From positions 1-5,196 of the forward strand of contig JAQBWJ010000237.1 of the NCBI GenBank assembly GCA_027625215.1: a DNA stretch of 5,196 nucleotides, read 5' to 3'. Position 1 is the stretch's first letter; each line of letters opens with the position of its first letter. Positions 5,141-5,196 of this stretch are shown one piece after another. A program made the translations under genes and the position numbers. Under the pieces are notes generated by a model, which saw nothing but the letters and a program-made list of their open reading frames with translations, had not been told where the DNA came from and did not search any database. The stretch comes from Candidatus Poribacteria bacterium (lineage in GTDB: Bacteria; Poribacteria; WGA-4E; GCA-2687025).

Positions 5141-5196
5141 TCACGACCGCCCTTTCTTCTCGCGCACTTGGTTCCAGTGACACGCCTTGTATTTCT
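5141..5196 (-). CDS. C-terminal end of a SEC-C motif protein, possibly SecA (partial)
   Basis: Reading into the window on the minus strand, the last 17 complete codons give KYKACHWNQVREKKGRS and then TGA (5143-5141). The preceding partial codon ends in AG and could be Lys. KKYKxCH is how the zinc-binding SEC-C motif (CxCGSGKKYKxCH) ends, and that motif commonly closes SecA, the preprotein translocase ATPase. Only the second half of the motif is visible, so other SEC-C proteins are equally possible. The gene points in the same direction as the MFS gene, 312 bases upstream of it. Confidence 0.5.
   Translation of the reverse strand, partial: KYKACHWNQVREKKGRS

Noticed and set aside
1..5196. CRISPR arrays, tRNA or rRNA genes, transposases or a phage module
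   Set aside because: No regularly spaced direct repeats, no tRNA-like cloverleaf or rRNA signature, and no transposase or phage protein motifs were seen. The repeats present are isolated stem-loops.

Overview
This is a GC-rich bacterial stretch with genes on both strands. The phylum cannot be fixed from the window alone. The combination of a PcfJ-like protein, a nickel superoxide dismutase and many short pyrimidine/purine-arm stem-loop repeats between genes reminds me of Armatimonadota, Poribacteria, Planctomycetota or Chloroflexota; this is an inference from memory.

Layout. (1) Positions 1-75 are non-coding and hold one perfect 8-bp hairpin repeat. (2) Positions 76-1648 on the plus strand hold a PcfJ-like gene. 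Its N-terminal and central parts are in one frame, but the conserved HCVASY-type core and C-terminus lie in the next frame, so the gene looks broken near 1350-1366. (3) A consensus sigma-70 promoter (TTGACA, 18 bp, TATAAT) at 1686-1715 precedes sodN (nickel superoxide dismutase precursor, 1798-2262) and sodX (its maturation peptidase, 2271-2648), an apparent two-gene operon. (4) A 65-bp convergent spacer with weak hairpins separates this operon from the minus-strand genes. (5) On the minus strand, an MFS transporter of the fosmidomycin-resistance (FSR) type (4828-3644) is followed by a nucleoside/simple-sugar ABC permease (3592-2714). (6) Positions 4829-5140 are a non-coding spacer packed with stem-loop repeats. 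(7) At the right edge (5141-5196, minus) is the last part of a protein ending in what looks like a SEC-C zinc motif, possibly SecA.

How the genes work together. sodN and sodX form a functional pair. SodX is expected to cut the 21-residue propeptide so that His1, Cys2 and Cys6 of the mature enzyme can bind nickel. The MFS and ABC permease genes are co-directional and may share a transcript, but they belong to unrelated transporter systems. The usual ABC partners (ATPase, substrate-binding lipoprotein, second permease) are not next to the permease.

The most unusual signal is the stem-loop repeat family. Both minus-strand transporter genes begin 6-8 bases after such a hairpin, and the hairpin's purine arm is also the Shine-Dalgarno sequence. 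The arms differ between copies but stay self-complementary, and a perfect 35-base inverted pair brackets the MFS gene. I do not see a clearly new multi-gene system here.
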